Positions 21,887-23,881 of a stretch of 23,881 nt of DNA are shown here, piece after piece. The stretch is from positions 1 through 23,881 of the IMG/VR virus record IMGVR_UViG_3300047195_000881. One strand, given 5' to 3'. Position 1 is the first letter of the stretch. Every line of letters starts with the position of its first letter. The notes under the pieces are model-generated. The model made no database searches. It saw only the letters and a list, made by a program, of their open reading frames with translations, and had not been told where the DNA came from. This stretch comes from a virus. The translations under genes were made by a program, and so were the position numbers.

Positions 21887-22531
21887 ATGCCCAAACTCCC
21901 GATCGACTACAGCAAGCTCGCGATCTATCAGATTCGCATTGGGAACTACGTGTACACGGGATCGACAACTCAATTCGTAAAGAGAAAATATCAACACAAG
22001 CACAAGGCATTGAATTTCGACGAGGCAAAACTCTACAAGGTCATAAACCAGGAAGGCGGCTGGTCGAAGGCGACGATAGGTATCATCGAACACTATCCCT
22101 GCAACAGTTTTGCAGAAGCTCGCGAAAGAGAGAGATACTGGGTCGAACAACAGCTGGAAACTTACTGTCTTAATACATATGTGCCTTTTACTTCTGTCGA
22201 GGAAAAACAGCAGTATATGCAGGACTATATGTTAACCTATGCCAAGCAATATTACCTCAATCATCGCGACGAATTGCTTCATGAACACAAGCTCTATTAT
22301 GTCGACAACAAAGAAGAGATCAAGATTCAGCAAAAAAAATATTATGAAGAAAATAAAGACAAAATCTTGGACAAAATGAAGATTTATTACGGCGACAATA
22401 AGGACAAGCTGTTAATTTACCAGAAAACATACAGAGTCGGGGAAAACTTAGAAAAATATAAAGTTTACCAACAAATGTATCGGCAACAAAAAAAAATGCA
22501 AAAAACTTTAAATGATGATTTATTGTCGTAA
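21887..22531 (+). CDS. Second GIY-YIG homing-type endonuclease (214 aa)
   Basis: AIYQIRIGNYVYTGSTT (12-28) gives the GIY (IYQI) and YIG (YTG) elements. FVKRKYQHKHK holds the helix Arg/His, and EARERERYW (77-85) holds the catalytic glutamate E82. Residues 105-205 are a tail of four or five Lys/Tyr/Asn repeats (AKQYYLNHRDELL, HKLYYVDNKEEIK, QKKYYEENKDKIL, MKIYYGDNKDKLL), more regular than in the first GIY-YIG gene. The two enzymes differ clearly in sequence, so they are not a recent duplication. It converges on the HNH gene with 16 bp between stops, placing two homing enzymes back to back. I see no AAAATTGA at the usual distance here. Confidence 0.9.
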   Translation: MPKLPIDYSKLAIYQIRIGNYVYTGSTTQFVKRKYQHKHKALNFDEAKLYKVINQEGGWSKATIGIIEHYPCNSFAEARERERYWVEQQLETYCLNTYVPFTSVEEKQQYMQDYMLTYAKQYYLNHRDELLHEHKLYYVDNKEEIKIQQKKYYEENKDKILDKMKIYYGDNKDKLLIYQKTYRVGENLEKYKVYQQMYRQQKKMQKTLNDDLLS

Positions 22532-22547
22532 TCGTAATCGCGATAAT

Positions 22548-23057
22548 TTATGCGAAATTTTTAATATGGAATTCACTGTAACATGCCGCATCGTAAGCAC
22601 GTGCCGCGTCCTCCTCGTCGTCAAAACAACCAAGATTTTTACTTTTACCTTCAATGTTTATTTGTGCAAGCCATTTTGCACGCGCTTTATCCCAAGATAC
22701 GCCAACGTATTTGCTTGATGTATTTTTTCGTTTTGATCGATTTACATTTTGATTCGAACGTGATGCCCACCTTAAATTTTCTAATGTATTATTTAATGGA
22801 TTTCTATCAATATGATCAACTGTTTTTAAATTTCGCGGATTTTCAAGAAATGCTTGCGCAATTATTCTATGAATGTAATACCATTTTACTTTACCATTTT
22901 GGCACAATGAAATGTAATGGTATCCTTTTTTATTAATAGCATGTTTTAGGATTAATCCTGTCGCATCATTTATCACTTCACCAAAATTAGAAACAGAATA
23001 ATTTTCACCCTTTTCTAGGAAAGATAATTTTTTCCAAATTTCTTCTGATTTCTGCAT
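22548..23057 (-). CDS. NUMOD4-HNH-AP2 homing endonuclease (169 aa)
   Basis: There are three modules. NUMOD4-like EIWKKLSFLEKGENYSVSNF at 6-25 with the following GEV...LK strand is a DNA-recognition unit. The HNH core has H63 in YYIHRIIAQAF and VDHIDRNPLNNTLENLRW at 80-97. An AP2 DNA-binding domain at 116-165 has KYVGVSWDKARAKW and DEEDAARAYDAA. Such free-standing nucleases spread by homing in phages and algal viruses. A 5'-deleted relative lies at 13910-14248. AAAATTGA lies 60 bp upstream. Confidence 0.93.
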   Translation of the reverse strand: MQKSEEIWKKLSFLEKGENYSVSNFGEVINDATGLILKHAINKKGYHYISLCQNGKVKWYYIHRIIAQAFLENPRNLKTVDHIDRNPLNNTLENLRWASRSNQNVNRSKRKNTSSKYVGVSWDKARAKWLAQINIEGKSKNLGCFDDEEDAARAYDAACYSEFHIKNFA

Positions 23058-23116
23058 TTTTTATTTTTTTTATTTTTTTAAAAATAAGAAAACTCGAATT
23101 TGGTTTTTTATAAATT

Positions 23117-23124
23117 TCAATTTT
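23117..23124 (-). promoter_or_regulatory. AAAATTGA early-type promoter element (HNH gene)
   Basis: On the minus strand AAAATTGA lies 60 bp before the HNH ATG. The surrounding leader of about 60 bp is duplicated before the relic at 13910. Confidence 0.65.
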
Positions 23125-23142
23125 TTTAAACAAAACTCTAAC

Positions 23143-23661
23143 CTATGCGTCTGGTACTTTTTTCTTTAAATACCCCGACCACTGCAACTCCACGATCCTG
23201 TGCATCGTCTCATACGTTTTCTTCATATGTTTATCAAGGTCCTTTCCAACCAACTTTTTCTCTAGCAACTTGGTCATAACCAGCTTCGTCATGTCAGACT
23301 CGTACAAATCGTTCATGTTTTTAACTTCTTTCGCAAGTTCCAAGTATTTGCCCTCGCTAATTAGTGATTCTTGACATCCCGGACATTGGCATTGTTCAGA
23401 AGACATGTCAATTTTCAAGAATTGGTTCTTTTTCCGTATAGTTGCCATCTGAAAATGAAATATATCCATCAAGACGTCCGATAAAGCCTTTTGATTTCCA
23501 TCCAGCCGATTCAATTCAATATCAAGCGCGTATCCTTCGTCTTCTTCGTCCCATTCGCCAATCAGGATCCATTCTTGTTCTAAATCCATAATGTTTTTGC
23601 ATTCACAGAGAAATTTAAACCCCCGCATTGATTTTTGTTGTAGTTCACAGATGGACAACAT
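23143..23661 (-). CDS. Cysteine-containing protein of unknown function (172 aa)
   Basis: The N-terminal part (MLSICELQQKSMRGFKFLCE) and an acidic segment (EWDEEDEGYALDIEL) are followed by SSEQCQCPGCQESL near residue 90, where three cysteines in C-x-C-x2-C could bind metal. The C-terminal 70 residues are helical with alternating charge. The family is not recognised. It is the outermost gene, with an AAAATTGA element 56 bp upstream, and so probably belongs to the early set. The start is the first ATG after the T-rich (coding-strand A-rich) leader. Confidence 0.75.
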   Translation of the reverse strand: MLSICELQQKSMRGFKFLCECKNIMDLEQEWILIGEWDEEDEGYALDIELNRLDGNQKALSDVLMDIFHFQMATIRKKNQFLKIDMSSEQCQCPGCQESLISEGKYLELAKEVKNMNDLYESDMTKLVMTKLLEKKLVGKDLDKHMKKTYETMHRIVELQWSGYLKKKVPDA

Positions 23662-23881
23662 TTTTTTTGTTTTTTATAGTCTTATTGTGAATTGTTTATA
23701 TAATTTTTTATTATTTTCAATTTTTATTTTTTTATTTTTTTAAAACTTTTTTTAAAAAACAAATTTATATTTTTTATATTTTTATATTTCTAGATTTTAA
23801 AAAAAAAAAAATTATTATTTTCAGTCTTGAAAAAAATCAGAAAAAATTTAATTTATAGTTATACTCTTCCCCCCTAGTGTG
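23662..23881. other. AT-rich right end without a gene
   Basis: Apart from the promoter element at 23717 I see only A and T tracts and a short GC-containing end, CTTCCCCCCTAGTGTG. The end does not match the left end in direct or inverted orientation, so no terminal repeat is shown. Confidence 0.6.
23717..23724 (-). promoter_or_regulatory. AAAATTGA early-type promoter element
   Basis: On the minus strand AAAATTGA lies 56 bp before the ATG at 23661. Confidence 0.65.

Noticed and set aside
18751-23661. A restriction-modification system around the methyltransferase
   Set aside because: The nearby nucleases are homing-type GIY-YIG and NUMOD4-HNH-AP2 enzymes that occur independently; no specific pairing or restriction-type endonuclease is seen.
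1-23881. Terminal inverted repeats at the window ends
   Set aside because: The first and last 60 bases share no inverted or direct similarity by eye, and the leftmost gene is cut, so the window is not bounded by natural termini.

Overview
The window looks like a large part of the genome of a polinton-like virus (PLV), a small dsDNA virus or integrated element of eukaryotes, probably from an algal or protist system. The evidence is a morphogenesis set seen together in PLVs, virophages and adenoviruses: a double-jelly-roll type major capsid protein (7653-9563), a penton-like minor capsid protein (6447-7328), an A32/FtsK-type packaging ATPase (4697-5467, minus) and an adenain-like cysteine protease (10729-11226). 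A tyrosine recombinase (17721-18635) would allow integration. Intergenic DNA is very AT-rich, and almost every start codon follows an A-rich leader. No tRNA, rRNA or bacterial-type ribosome binding site was seen. The first gene runs off the left edge and the window ends do not match each other, so this is not a complete genome with terminal repeats. No DNA polymerase, primase or helicase gene is visible.

Layout. Positions 1-3700 (minus strand) hold a truncated basic protein, a small single-span membrane protein and a 978-aa repeat fibre. Positions 3750-5470 hold a zinc-finger protein and a GIY-YIG nuclease whose 3' end runs antisense into the ATPase gene. Positions 5540-11230 are the virion core on the plus strand: a proline-rich protein, penton, a small basic protein, major capsid protein, a His/Lys-rich protein and the protease. 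Positions 11230-17350 hold an inverted heptamer array, a small antisense zinc-finger gene, three more fibre-like proteins and a 5'-deleted HNH nuclease relic. Positions 17350-17720 are a non-coding, palindrome-rich block in front of the recombinase. Positions 18750-23880 are an accessory region: a coiled-coil protein, a DNA methyltransferase, a CxHG-repeat zinc protein, an acidic protein, a second GIY-YIG nuclease, an intact NUMOD4-HNH-AP2 nuclease and a small cysteine-containing protein.

The most interesting signal is regulatory. The octamer AAAATTGA, the canonical Mimivirus early promoter element, lies 54-62 bp before the start codon of five genes in the right-hand accessory block and 56 bp before the first GIY-YIG gene. 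A one-base variant sits 54 bp before the methyltransferase, and another copy is in the leader of the HNH relic. By hand scan I did not find it at that distance before any structural, fibre, ATPase, protease or recombinase gene. This suggests an early/late division read by a mimivirus-like transcription machinery, either encoded by a co-infecting giant virus (a virophage-like lifestyle) or a host-derived look-alike.

The second signal is that three fibre candidates begin with an F(N/S)P element resembling the FNPVYPY tail by which adenovirus fibres dock on the penton base. This fits a virus that also encodes a penton and several alternative receptor-binding proteins.
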